Assembly: GCA_044371545.1 (NCBI GenBank)
Contig: JBILTM010000222.1
Location: 1 to 7,846, forward strand
Length of the DNA: 7,846 bases
Direction: 5' to 3'
Origin: UBA4615 sp044371545
GTDB taxonomy: Bacteria > Pseudomonadota > Gammaproteobacteria > Burkholderiales > Burkholderiaceae_E
Part shown: piece by piece, positions 1 to 6,562 of the stretch
How positions within the stretch are numbered: the first letter of the stretch is position 1
Layout of the letters: the number at the start of each line of letters is the position of its first letter
The notes under the pieces: generated by a model
Databases searched by the model: none
Told to the model about the DNA's origin: nothing
What the model saw: the letters and a program-made list of their open reading frames with translations, nothing else
Made by a program: the position numbers and the translations under genes

Positions 1-1637
1 CGCTCCACACGCTGTGGGGCGCCGAGGCCGCGGGCATCGCGAACCCGGTGAACCCGCTGCTCGAGCCGTACCAGCTGGTCGAGATCATGAAGGCCGCCGA
101 CACCAAGGTGCTCGTCGTGCTCGGGCCGATGCCGGGCGCCGACATCTGGGAGAAGGCGCAGGCGATCCGCGCCGAGCTGCCGTCGCTGTCGGCGATCGTC
201 GCGGTCGGCGGCGCGCGGGTCGCGACCGCGCAGCCGTTCGCCGCGGGCGCGAAGGCGCCGGCGCGCGCCGAGGACGGGCTCGCGCCGATCTTCGACTTCG
301 ACGCGCTGCTCTCCGCGCAGCGCTCCGACGGCCTCGCGAGCGGCCGCACGATCGAGCCCGACGACACCGCCGCGTACTTCCACACCGGTGGCACCACCGG
401 CACGCCGAAGCTGGTGCGCCACACGCACGCGAACCAGGTCTACCAGGCGTGGGTGATCGGGCTGATGCTGCGGATCCGGCGCGAGGAGACGATCCTCGCC
501 GGCCTGCCGCTGTTCCACGTCGGCGGCGCGCTGACGACTTCGCTCGCGTGGCTCGCGGCCGGCGGATGCCTGGTCGTCGTCTCGCCTTCCGGCTGGCGCA
601 GCCCGGCCGCGCAGCGCAACGTGTGGCGGATGGCCGAGCGCTACCGGCCCGCCGGCTTCGGCGGGGTGCCGACGGTGCTGACGGCCGCGCTGGCCGCGCC
701 GACCGAAGGCATCGATCTCTCGAGCATCAAGGTCGCCTTCGCCGGCGGCTCCGCGATCCCGGTCGCGGTCGGCCGCGCGTACGTCGAGCGCTTCGGCTGG
801 CCGGTGCTCGAGGTCTACGGCATGACCGAGACCGCGAGCGTGCACACGATCGCCTTCCAGGATCGCCCGCTGCGGCTGGGCTCCGCCGGCCACCCGGTGC
901 CGTACAGCCGCGTGCGCATCGTCAAGGTGGACGCGAACGGCCGCTGCGCCGGCGACTGCGCGCCCGAGGAGATCGGCGTCGTGGCGATGGCCGGCCCGGG
1001 CTGCTTCTCGGGCTACCGCAGCGCGCAGCACAACAAGGACGCCTTCGTCGAGCCGGGCTGGGTCAACTCGGGCGACCTGGGGCGCCTCGACGCCGAGGGC
1101 TACCTGTGGATCACCGGCCGCGCGAAGGACCTGGTGATCCGCGGCGGGCACAACATCGACCCGCAGCCGATCGAGGAGATCCTGTTCGGCCATCCGGCGG
1201 TCGCGCTCGCGGCGATGGTCGGGCAGCCCGACGCGTACGCGGGCGAGTTGCCGGTCGCCTACGTGCAGGCCAAGCCCGGCGAGCAGGTCGACCCGAACGC
1301 GCTGATCGACTACGTGCGCGAGCGCACGCCCGAGCGCGCGGCGGTGCCGGTGTCGATCCACCTGGTCGACCCGATGCCGCTGACCGGCGTCGGCAAGGTG
1401 TTCAAGCCGGCGCTGCGCTGGGACGCCGCGAAGCGCGTCGCCGCACGCATGCTCGCCGACCTGTCGCTGCCGGGCCTGCAGGTCGACGCCGGTGCGCACC
1501 CGGTGCACGGCAGCCTGATCACCGTGTCGATCGAGGGCGTGCCGCCGGGCGAGCGCGCGGCGATCGAGAAGACGGTGCAGGAGCGGCTCGGGCCGCTGAC
1601 GATCCGGCACGAGATCAGGTGGGAGACCCCGCGATGA
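1..1637 (+). CDS. Acyl-CoA synthetase (AMP-binding, FadD-like), 5' end missing
   Basis: ATP-dependent acid:CoA ligase of the ANL superfamily, which makes acyl-CoA through an acyl-adenylate. The reading frame is open from base 3 and starts with a family-like segment (LHTLWGAEAAGIANPVNPLL), so the gene begins outside the window. The GTG at 48 is internal, and roughly the first 100 residues are probably missing; 544 are visible. In order: the P-loop-like A3 motif FHTGGTTGTPK (about nt 378-410), the A5 motif EVYGMTE (about nt 810-830), the A7/A8 hinge SGDLGR...GYLWITGRAKDLVIRGG (about nt 1068-1150), and the A10 lysine in LTGVGKVFK (codon 1395-1397). About 80 residues follow A10, a longer tail than in E. 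coli FadD. Its stop overlaps the next start (ATGA), so the two genes are probably translationally coupled. The family is certain; chain length and substrate are not readable. Confidence 0.93.
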   Translation, partial: LHTLWGAEAAGIANPVNPLLEPYQLVEIMKAADTKVLVVLGPMPGADIWEKAQAIRAELPSLSAIVAVGGARVATAQPFAAGAKAPARAEDGLAPIFDFDALLSAQRSDGLASGRTIEPDDTAAYFHTGGTTGTPKLVRHTHANQVYQAWVIGLMLRIRREETILAGLPLFHVGGALTTSLAWLAAGGCLVVVSPSGWRSPAAQRNVWRMAERYRPAGFGGVPTVLTAALAAPTEGIDLSSIKVAFAGGSAIPVAVGRAYVERFGWPVLEVYGMTETASVHTIAFQDRPLRLGSAGHPVPYSRVRIVKVDANGRCAGDCAPEEIGVVAMAGPGCFSGYRSAQHNKDAFVEPGWVNSGDLGRLDAEGYLWITGRAKDLVIRGGHNIDPQPIEEILFGHPAVALAAMVGQPDAYAGELPVAYVQAKPGEQVDPNALIDYVRERTPERAAVPVSIHLVDPMPLTGVGKVFKPALRWDAAKRVAARMLADLSLPGLQVDAGAHPVHGSLITVSIEGVPPGERAAIEKTVQERLGPLTIRHEIRWETPR

Positions 1638-2623
1638 AAGCCGTCCGCTTCTCCACCTTCGGCCCCGGGCACGAGGTCGCCGAGCTCGTCGAGGTGCCCG
1701 AGCCCGACGCGCCCGGCCCGGGCGAGGTGCTGCTCGAGGTCGAGCGCTCGTCGATCAACCCCGCCGACCTGCTGCAGTTCGAGGGCCGCTACGGCGCGGT
1801 GCCGCCGAAGCTGCCGGTGTGGGCGGGCGGCGAGGCGGTCGCGCGCGTGCTGCAGGCGGGCGAGGGCGTGACCCACCTGAAGCCCGGCGACCGCGTGCTC
1901 GCGCTGCTCGCCGCGCGCGGCAACTGGCGGCCGCGCACCAAGGCGCCGGCCGCGCGGCTCTTCGCGCTGCCCGAGGCCGACCTCGACCAGCTCGCGATGC
2001 TCGGCGTGAACCCGCCGACCGCGTGGCTGATGCTGCACGACTTCGTGAGCCTCGCGCCCGGCGACTGGGTGATGCAGAACGCCGGCAATTCCGGCGTCGG
2101 GCAGGCGGTGATCCAGTTCTCGAAGCGGCTCGGCTGGAAGACCGTCAGCGTCGTGCGCCGCGACGAGCAGGTCGCGCCGCTGAAGGCGCTCGGCGCCGAC
2201 GCCGTCGTCGTCGACGCGCCCGACCTCGCGGCGCGCGTCGCCGAGGCCACCGGCGGCGCGAAGCCGCGGCTCGGCATCGACGCAGTCGCCGGCGACGCGA
2301 CGCGCCGCATGGCCAAGGCGCTCGCCGACGGCGGCACCGTCGTCAACTACGGCCTGCTGTCGGGCCGGCCGTGCGAGATGGACGCGGGCGACGTGGTGTT
2401 CCGCGACCTGTCGCTGCGCGGCTTCTGGCTCGCGCGCTGGTTCGCGACCGCGTCGCTCGAGCAGCAGCACGCGCTGTACCGGCGGCTGGGCACGGCGATC
2501 GCCGACGGCACGCTGCGCGTCGAGGTGGAGAAGGTCTATCCCCTCGCGCAGGTGAAGGACGCGCTCGCGCACGCGGCGCGACCGGGGCGCTCGGGCAAGG
2601 TGCTGCTCGCGCCGAGCGCCTGA
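1634..2623 (+). CDS. Zinc-free MDR oxidoreductase, 2-enoyl thioester reductase (ETR/MECR)-like
   Basis: Medium-chain dehydrogenase/reductase of 329 residues, probably an NADPH-dependent enoyl-thioester or quinone-type reductase in the cytosol. The zinc-ADH signature GHE is replaced by AGGE (residues 64-67), so no catalytic zinc is expected. INPADLLQFEGRYG (41-54) carries a Tyr (Y53) where Etr1p/MECR enzymes have their catalytic tyrosine (INPSD...QGVY). The nucleotide-binding loop NAGNSGVGQAVIQ (149-161), the following VVRR (173-176; basic residues suit the NADPH phosphate) and RGFWLARW (262-269) are also typical of ETR-like MDRs. The ATG overlaps the preceding TGA, and GGGAG (1621-1625) lies 8 nt upstream, fixing the start. 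Coupling to an acyl-CoA synthetase suggests reduction of an acyl or enoyl thioester. An alternative is a general quinone oxidoreductase-like MDR. Confidence 0.88.
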   Translation: MKAVRFSTFGPGHEVAELVEVPEPDAPGPGEVLLEVERSSINPADLLQFEGRYGAVPPKLPVWAGGEAVARVLQAGEGVTHLKPGDRVLALLAARGNWRPRTKAPAARLFALPEADLDQLAMLGVNPPTAWLMLHDFVSLAPGDWVMQNAGNSGVGQAVIQFSKRLGWKTVSVVRRDEQVAPLKALGADAVVVDAPDLAARVAEATGGAKPRLGIDAVAGDATRRMAKALADGGTVVNYGLLSGRPCEMDAGDVVFRDLSLRGFWLARWFATASLEQQHALYRRLGTAIADGTLRVEVEKVYPLAQVKDALAHAARPGRSGKVLLAPSA

Positions 2624-2634
2624 CGCGCGACGAC

Positions 2635-2673
2635 ACGGCGCGGGACGGCGGCGCGGTCCGCGCGCCGCGCCGT
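2635..2673. terminator. Candidate bidirectional hairpin between convergent genes
   Basis: ACGGCGCGG (2635-2643) pairs perfectly with CCGCGCCGT (2665-2673). The 21-nt interior is itself self-complementary GC sequence. It lies in the 49-bp gap between the convergent MDR and PNPOx-like genes and touches the stop codon of the latter. No run of T follows on either strand, so intrinsic termination is uncertain; it may only stabilise 3' ends. Confidence 0.35.
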
Positions 2674-3287
2674 CATCCGCCGCGGTGCGGGTCGTCCTTC
2701 GGCAGGATCGAGCGGATGTAGTCGCGCTGCTTCCACTCGGGCGGCGGCGGATTCGGCGCCTCGGGACGCGGCACGTGCGGCGACGGCGCGCCGGTCGCCA
2801 GGTCCGGCACGTAGCGCGGGCAGTTCGGGTAGATCTCGCACTCGATCCGCACCACGACCTTCGCGCCGAAGTGGCGCGCGAGGCTCTCGGCGTCGTCGAG
2901 GATCGTCGCGCGCCCGTTGATGCGGATCCGGCGGCTCCTGCCGTCGAACTCGACGAACAGCAGGCCGACGTTCGGATTGCGCGCGATGTTGCCGAGCGTG
3001 CGGTACATCGAGTTGCCGTCGTACTCCGGGTACTCGATGACGCCCGGCCCGACGATCTTCACGAAGCCCGGATCGCCCGACTTGATGTTGCAGTCGACGT
3101 ACTCGCCCCAGGTCGACGCGATGAAGACGCAGCGGGCCGACTCGATCATCCGCCGCTCGTCGTCCCAGAAGTCGTAGTGCTTGCGGTGCCGCTCGATCGC
3201 CTCGGCGGTGCGCCGCCCGTCGAAGCGATCCTGCAGCGCGCGCATCCCCTCGTGGAAGAAGGGGCGGTCCCAAGCCTGCTCGTCCAT
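2673..3287 (-). CDS. Pyridoxamine 5'-phosphate oxidase-family (FMN split barrel) protein
   Basis: Predicted flavin-binding split-barrel protein of 204 residues; the substrate is unknown. ARCVFIASTW (51-60), the central GNSMYRTLGNIARNPNVGLLFVEF segment (about 91-114) and RRIRINGRATI (119-129) match the PNPOx-like barrel, in which the NPNVGLLFV and RI.I.G.A strands shape the FMN site. The C-terminal third holds ECEIYPNCPRYV (149-160) and a proline-rich linker (173-183), so it is not a biosynthetic PdxH. The ATG at 3287 is preceded by GGAGGG with 7-8 nt spacing, a strong start; the frame stays open far upstream only because of GC richness. It lies 68 bp downstream of the nitrilase on the same strand and is probably co-transcribed, which suggests a redox or accessory role in the same response. 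Family confident, function not. Confidence 0.85.
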   Translation of the reverse strand: MDEQAWDRPFFHEGMRALQDRFDGRRTAEAIERHRKHYDFWDDERRMIESARCVFIASTWGEYVDCNIKSGDPGFVKIVGPGVIEYPEYDGNSMYRTLGNIARNPNVGLLFVEFDGRSRRIRINGRATILDDAESLARHFGAKVVVRIECEIYPNCPRYVPDLATGAPSPHVPRPEAPNPPPPEWKQRDYIRSILPKDDPHRGG

Positions 3288-3355
3288 GCTGCGGCCCTCC
3301 ACGTCGCGTCCCGGACTGTACCGCGCCCGACGGCGGGACGGGCGGGCCGGCGCGT

Positions 3356-4393
3356 TCAGCCCGCGGCCGCGCGCGTCGCACCCGCCGCCGCGTTCGCCTC
3401 GTCCAGCGCCGGCCGCGACACCTCCACCCCCGGCATCGCGAACTGCAGCACCCGGTCGCCCGGCGTCGGGTTGAACATCAGCCGCGTGACGTCGGGCCGC
3501 GAGTAGTGCCCCGCCGGGTCGGCCGCGGCCTTCGCGAGCGAGATCATGCCGAGGTCGAGCTCGGCGATCACCAGCTCCTCGGCGGTCTCGGAGGAGGCCT
3601 GCGCGAGCGGCCGGCCGTCGGGCGCGTAGATCACCGTGAAGCCGCCGCCCTCCTGCAGCAGCTGGCGCTTCACGTCGTCGGTGCACAGCATCTCGACCAT
3701 CGCCTTCGAGACGGTCGCGCACGGCGCGAGCACGAAGCACTGCCCTTCGGCGGCGTACATCCGGCTCGCCGCGTTGTTAACCTCGGGCCCGAGCGCGTAA
3801 GCACCGCCCTTGTACAGCGAGAAGCTCGGCCACGCCGCGACGTGCACCTGCTCGTTCTGCGCGTACATCGCGTACTTGGTGAGCGGCTGCAGGTGCTCCC
3901 AGCAGCACAGCGCGCCGATGCGCCCGAGCGGCGTCGCGTGCACCGACAGGTGGCTGCCGTCGCCCTCGCCGAAGATCGTCCGCTCGACGTGCGTGGGCTT
4001 GAGCTTGCGGCGGATCGCGATCGTCTCGCCGTCGGGGCCGATGATCCACTGGCCCATGTAGAGGCTGCCGCCGGCGCGCTCGCTGTGGCCCATCACGACG
4101 GTGATCGCGTGCTGCTTCGCGGCCGCGGCGAGTCGCAGGGCCTGCGGCGAGCCGTAGACCAGCGACTCGTCGTGGTAGCGCTGGATGAACTGCATGCCCC
4201 AGGCCGGCGAGTCGAGCCACGCGAACCACGGGTAGCCGGGCAGCCAGGTCTCGGGGAACGCGATCAGCGACACGCCCTGGCGCGCGGCGTCGGCGATGAA
4301 GCCGATGGCCTTGTCGATCGACGCGTCGAGGTCGAGGAACACGGGCGCGGCTTGGACGGCGGCGGCCTTGTAGCGGGGATGGGCGGCGGGCAC
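3356..4393 (-). CDS. Nitrilase (carbon-nitrogen hydrolase family)
   Basis: Hydrolyses a nitrile to the carboxylic acid and ammonia (EC 3.5.5 class). Counting from the chosen GTG start (345 residues, normal for nitrilases), the triad is complete: Glu48 in AFPETWLPGYPW, Lys130 in RRKLKPTHVER, and Cys164 in ALCCWEHLQPL. CCWEH and FPETWLPGYP are hallmarks of true nitrilases rather than amidases of the wider superfamily. The tail (FNPTPGDRVLQFAMPGVEVSRP) resembles the C-terminal region that supports oligomerisation. The GTG at 4393 has AAGGAG at 4405-4400 with 6-nt spacing; the longer open frame to 4516 lacks such a site and would run into the control region. The gene is divergent from an AraC-type regulator and upstream of a flavin-barrel gene. 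Substrate class (aliphatic, aromatic or arylaceto) cannot be read. Confidence 0.95.
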   Translation of the reverse strand: MPAAHPRYKAAAVQAAPVFLDLDASIDKAIGFIADAARQGVSLIAFPETWLPGYPWFAWLDSPAWGMQFIQRYHDESLVYGSPQALRLAAAAKQHAITVVMGHSERAGGSLYMGQWIIGPDGETIAIRRKLKPTHVERTIFGEGDGSHLSVHATPLGRIGALCCWEHLQPLTKYAMYAQNEQVHVAAWPSFSLYKGGAYALGPEVNNAASRMYAAEGQCFVLAPCATVSKAMVEMLCTDDVKRQLLQEGGGFTVIYAPDGRPLAQASSETAEELVIAELDLGMISLAKAAADPAGHYSRPDVTRLMFNPTPGDRVLQFAMPGVEVSRPALDEANAAAGATRAAAG

Positions 4394-4399
4394 GGCAGG

Positions 4400-4405
4400 C
4401 TCCTT
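4400..4405 (-). promoter_or_regulatory. Shine-Dalgarno site fixing the nitrilase GTG start
   Basis: On the minus strand AAGGAG stands 6 nt before the GTG at 4393. It is the only good ribosome-binding site near the N-terminus and decides the start in favour of this GTG over upstream in-frame codons as far as 4516. Confidence 0.75.
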
Positions 4406-4461
4406 GCGGACGGTGGGTCCGGCGATGGTGGGCGCGGCCGGGCGCGCGTGCTGTGCAGCGC

Positions 4462-4492
4462 GTCGCAGCGGTCTTGACCGTGGATCGCAGCA
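4462..4492. promoter_or_regulatory. Candidate AraC-type operator in the nitrilase/regulator divergent region
   Basis: TCGCAGC occurs at 4463-4469 and again at 4485-4491, 22 bp start to start (about two helical turns), the layout expected for the two half-sites of an AraC-family operator. Between them lies the inverted repeat CGGTC-TT-GACCG (4469-4480). The site is about 70 bp from the nitrilase start and 90 bp from the regulator start, so it could serve both promoters. A second small palindrome, GCTG-TG-CAGC, is at 4450-4459. The seven-base repeat is short, so chance remains possible in this GC-rich DNA. Confidence 0.4.
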
Positions 4493-4527
4493 CGCCCCCG
4501 GCCCCGCCGTGGGCATTCGCGCCCGCG

Positions 4528-4557
4528 TTGACCGCCGTGCCGCCCGCGCCGCACACT
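4528..4557 (+). promoter_or_regulatory. Weak candidate promoter of the AraC-family gene
   Basis: TTGACC (4528-4533, five of six to the -35 consensus) and CACACT (4552-4557, three of six to the -10) are 18 bp apart and lie 25 bp before the regulator start. A second TTGACC at 4474-4479 has no matching -10 and forms part of the inverted repeat. No convincing opposing promoter for the nitrilase was found, as might be expected of an activator-dependent promoter. Confidence 0.3.
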
Positions 4558-4581
4558 GCCCGTTCGACGGAGGACCATCCG

Positions 4582-5541
4582 ATGGGTCAGCTCCTCACGA
4601 CCGACACCGTCGCGCCGCGCGACCGCCTCGCCTACTGGACCGACGCGATCTGCGACGTCTACGTGCAGCTCGAGTGCGACGCGCTGCGCCGCGACGCGCC
4701 CTTCGACGGCCGCATCCGCCACGACCGGCTGGGCACGCTCGAGCTCTCGCGCGTGACCAGCTGCCCGCAGTGGGTGCGGCACGGCCCGACCCAGATCGCT
4801 CGCGCCACCGAGGACTGGTTCCTCGTCAGCCTGCAGACGCGCGGGCGGGGCGTCGTCAGCCAGGACGGCCGCGACGCGGTGCTCGAGCCCGGCGACTTCG
4901 CGCTCTACGACAGCACGCGCCCGTACGCGCTGCGCTTCGACGGCGACTTCGAGCAGATCGTGCTGATGCTGCCGGGCCCGGTGCTGCGCTCGCAGCTGCG
5001 CGCGAGCGAGCGGCTCACCGCGACCACCGTGCAGGGCCGCCGGGGCGCGGGCCACCTGACGATCGGGATGATCGAGACGCTCGCGCGCGACGTCGGGCAG
5101 CTCGAGCCCGGATCGGCCGCCGCGGTCGCGGACGCAGTCACGAGCATCCTCGTGGCCGGCCTGCGCACGCTGCCGGCCGCGCGCGAGACCGGCGTGTCGA
5201 ACCTGGTCGCGCTGCACCGCGAGCGGATCCGCCGCCACGTGCTCGCGAACCTGCGCGATCCGGGCCTGTCGGTGGCGAGCATCGCGCAGGCGCTGCGGAT
5301 GTCGCCGAGCACCGTGCACCGGGCGTTCCAGGGCGAGCCGCTGTCGGTCGCGCGCTGGATCGTCGCGCTGCGGCTGGACGCGGTGCGCCGCGACCTCGCC
5401 GACCCGGCGCTCGCGAAGCGGCCGATCGGCGCGATCGCGTTCGACTGGGGCTTCGACGACGCGGCGAGCTTCTCGCGGGCGTACCGCGAGCGCTTCGGGT
5501 GCGCGCCGCGCGACAGCCGCGGCGCGCCGGCATCGACCTAG
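4582..5541 (+). CDS. AraC/XylS-family transcriptional regulator (FeaR-like architecture)
   Basis: Cytosolic DNA-binding regulator of 319 residues. The N-terminal half, including LVSLQTRGRG, GDFALYDSTRPYALRF and QIVLMLPGPVL (about 90-140), is the AraC-binding-like cupin domain of FeaR/NitR-type regulators, which sense small aromatic or nitrile-related inducers. The C-terminal ~95 residues form the double helix-turn-helix: LSVASIAQALRMSPSTVHRAFQGE is helix pair one, and IGAIAFDWGFDDAASFSRAYRERFGCAPRD is the AraC signature. The ATG at 4582 is preceded by GGAGG (4569-4573) with 8-nt spacing; the 43 residues open upstream are proline/alanine-rich and probably untranslated. It is divergent from the nitrilase with a 188-bp shared control region, so it is most likely that gene's activator (inference). 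It ends one base before the convergent RidA-like gene. Confidence 0.93.
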   Translation: MGQLLTTDTVAPRDRLAYWTDAICDVYVQLECDALRRDAPFDGRIRHDRLGTLELSRVTSCPQWVRHGPTQIARATEDWFLVSLQTRGRGVVSQDGRDAVLEPGDFALYDSTRPYALRFDGDFEQIVLMLPGPVLRSQLRASERLTATTVQGRRGAGHLTIGMIETLARDVGQLEPGSAAAVADAVTSILVAGLRTLPAARETGVSNLVALHRERIRRHVLANLRDPGLSVASIAQALRMSPSTVHRAFQGEPLSVARWIVALRLDAVRRDLADPALAKRPIGAIAFDWGFDDAASFSRAYRERFGCAPRDSRGAPAST

Positions 5542-5542
5542 C

Positions 5543-5932
5543 CTAGTCGAGCACCGCCACCACCTCGACCTCGATCAGCAGGTCCTCGTGCACCAGCGCG
5601 GTCGTGCCGACCAGCGTGCTCGCCGGCCGGTGGTCGCCGAAGTGCCGGCCGCGGACTTCGCGGAAGGCCTTGACGCGCGCCGGCGTCAACCCGACCACGT
5701 AGGTGTTCATCTTCACCACGTGGCGCGGCTCGGCGCCGGCCGCGGCCAGCGCGATCTCCAGGTTCTCGAGGACCCGCGCGGCCTGCGCCTCGAAGGTCGT
5801 TCCGACCACGCGGCCCTGCTCGTCCATCGCCACCTGGCCGGACACGTGGATCGTGCGCCCGCCGGTGACGACGGCGACGTGGGAATAGGTGCCCTTCGAC
5901 AGGCCTTCGGGGTTCAGGTACTCGACCGGCAT
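5543..5932 (-). CDS. RidA (YjgF/YER057c/UK114) family protein
   Basis: Small cytosolic protein of 129 residues with the chorismate-mutase-like fold, expected to be a trimer. Members with the catalytic arginine hydrolyse reactive enamines/imines such as 2-aminoacrylate. VSGQVAMD (30-37), ARVLENLEIALAAAGAEPRHVVKMNTYV (52-79) and LLIEVEVVAVL (118-128) are family signatures. In RidA proper the arginine sits in PARS near position 105; here the segment reads RPASTLVGT (102-110), with Ser at that position, so canonical deaminase activity is doubtful. It may belong to one of the arginine-less Rid subfamilies. The ATG at 5932 follows GAGGAG with 6-nt spacing. It lies downstream of the DUF3293 gene on the same strand, separated by 106 bp. 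Confidence 0.92.
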   Translation of the reverse strand: MPVEYLNPEGLSKGTYSHVAVVTGGRTIHVSGQVAMDEQGRVVGTTFEAQAARVLENLEIALAAAGAEPRHVVKMNTYVVGLTPARVKAFREVRGRHFGDHRPASTLVGTTALVHEDLLIEVEVVAVLD

Positions 5933-5945
5933 GGGTGTCTCCTCG

Positions 5946-6038
5946 TCATGCGTGCGAAGGCGGATCCTCGCCCACCGCGCGCGCGAACGCCAGCTTCGGC
6001 GCCGCGGCCGGGGTCTCTCCGATCCGCACGCCCCGGCG
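5946..6038 (-). other. In-frame open extension beyond the DUF3293 TAG stop
   Basis: Reading on in the DUF3293 frame past its TAG (6041-6039) gives 30 further codons with strong G/C third positions, ending at a TGA (5948-5946). That TGA is 13 nt before the RidA-like start, a typical operon spacing. The translation contains VRIGETPAAAPKLAFARAV. It could be a lost C-terminal extension, stop-codon readthrough, the remnant of another gene, a GTG-started micro-ORF (start 6029), or chance in GC-rich DNA. I do not recognise the sequence. Confidence 0.25.
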
Positions 6039-6560
6039 CTACACGCCCGGGTCGCCCGCCACCGCCCGCGTCGGCACCAGCTCGCAGGCGCGGCCGGGCC
6101 CCGCGACCCACACGAACGCGTTCTGAGCGAAGCGCCGCGCGAGCGCGTGCGCTGCATCGCGCGTCAGGCCGAGCGCGAGCACCGAGGTCTCGGGCGGCCA
6201 CGCGCCCGACGGGTCGCGGCCGGACGCCGGCAGCATCGCGATGCCGTGCGCGGCGAGCGCCGCCTCGAGCTCGCGCTGCGCGGCGTCGTTCGCGTGCGCG
6301 GGCGTCGCGAGGCTCCACGGGTTGTGCGCGGTGAGCACCGCGGCCGTGGGCGCATGCACCGCGCGCATCAGCGCGGCGAGCGCGTCGTTCGCGGCGCCCA
6401 CGTGCAGCACGACCTCGCCGTCGGGCGCGTCGACGACATAGTGCGTCGCGCGATAGGCGGCCCAGAGGGTGGCGTCGATCGGCGCGCCGGGTTCGGACGG
6501 CGGCGTGCGCTCGGTCATGCTCCGATCGAGCGTCGGGTGGGGATGGGGCGATACTGGCAT
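6039..6560 (-). CDS. DUF3293 domain-containing protein
   Basis: Conserved protein of unknown function, 173 residues from the chosen start. WAAYRATHYVV, the central VLTAHNPWSLATPAHANDAAQRE, MLPASGRDPSGAWPPETSVLALGLTRDAAHALARRFAQNAFVWV and the final CELVPTR are the conserved blocks of DUF3293. Two starts are possible. The ATG at 6560 has GAGGAG at 6574-6569 with 8-nt spacing and is preferred. The ATG at 6518 gives 159 residues that still hold every conserved block, but its GGAG is only 1 nt away. With the first choice the start lies 2 bp from the divergent DUF2007 start, leaving promoters inside each other's coding sequence; the 42 bp between the two ATGs contain a -10-like GATACT on the plus strand, which argues for the shorter form. 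No signal peptide or membrane segment is seen. Confidence 0.85.
   Translation of the reverse strand: MPVSPHPHPTLDRSMTERTPPSEPGAPIDATLWAAYRATHYVVDAPDGEVVLHVGAANDALAALMRAVHAPTAAVLTAHNPWSLATPAHANDAAQRELEAALAAHGIAMLPASGRDPSGAWPPETSVLALGLTRDAAHALARRFAQNAFVWVAGPGRACELVPTRAVAGDPGV
6550..6555 (+). promoter_or_regulatory. Candidate -10 element giving a near-leaderless DUF2007 transcript
   Basis: GATACT matches the -10 consensus in four of six positions, in an otherwise GC-rich stretch. A start about 7 nt downstream would fall on or next to the ATG at 6563. No clear -35 lies 17 bp upstream (CGAGCG), and there is no good Shine-Dalgarno before that ATG. Confidence 0.25.
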
Positions 6561-6562
6561 GG

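Noticed and set aside
14..1633. Long plus-strand open frame running through the acyl-CoA synthetase into the MDR gene (869 codons in total)
   Set aside because: The first part is an Arg/Gly/Ala-rich shift of the synthetase frame without domain motifs. Only the part from 1634 is a real protein; the frame stays open because stop codons are rare in this GC-rich DNA.
1310..2572. 420-codon minus-strand frame opposite the synthetase and MDR genes
   Set aside because: Composition is Arg/His/Ala-rich with no recognisable motif, and it lies wholly opposite two well-supported genes: an antisense shadow.
3506..4477. 323-codon plus-strand frame opposite the nitrilase
   Set aside because: Low-complexity Arg/Asp/Val/Leu composition, no motif, opposite an intact nitrilase with its full catalytic triad.
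4264..5319. 351-codon minus-strand frame opposite the AraC gene, crossing the control region
   Set aside because: It has no domain and conflicts with the AraC reading frame, which has a strong ribosome-binding site and clear HTH motifs.
5980..5992. Short CG-dinucleotide run (also near 6951-6960)
   Set aside because: Simple-sequence runs of this size are expected in DNA of this composition.
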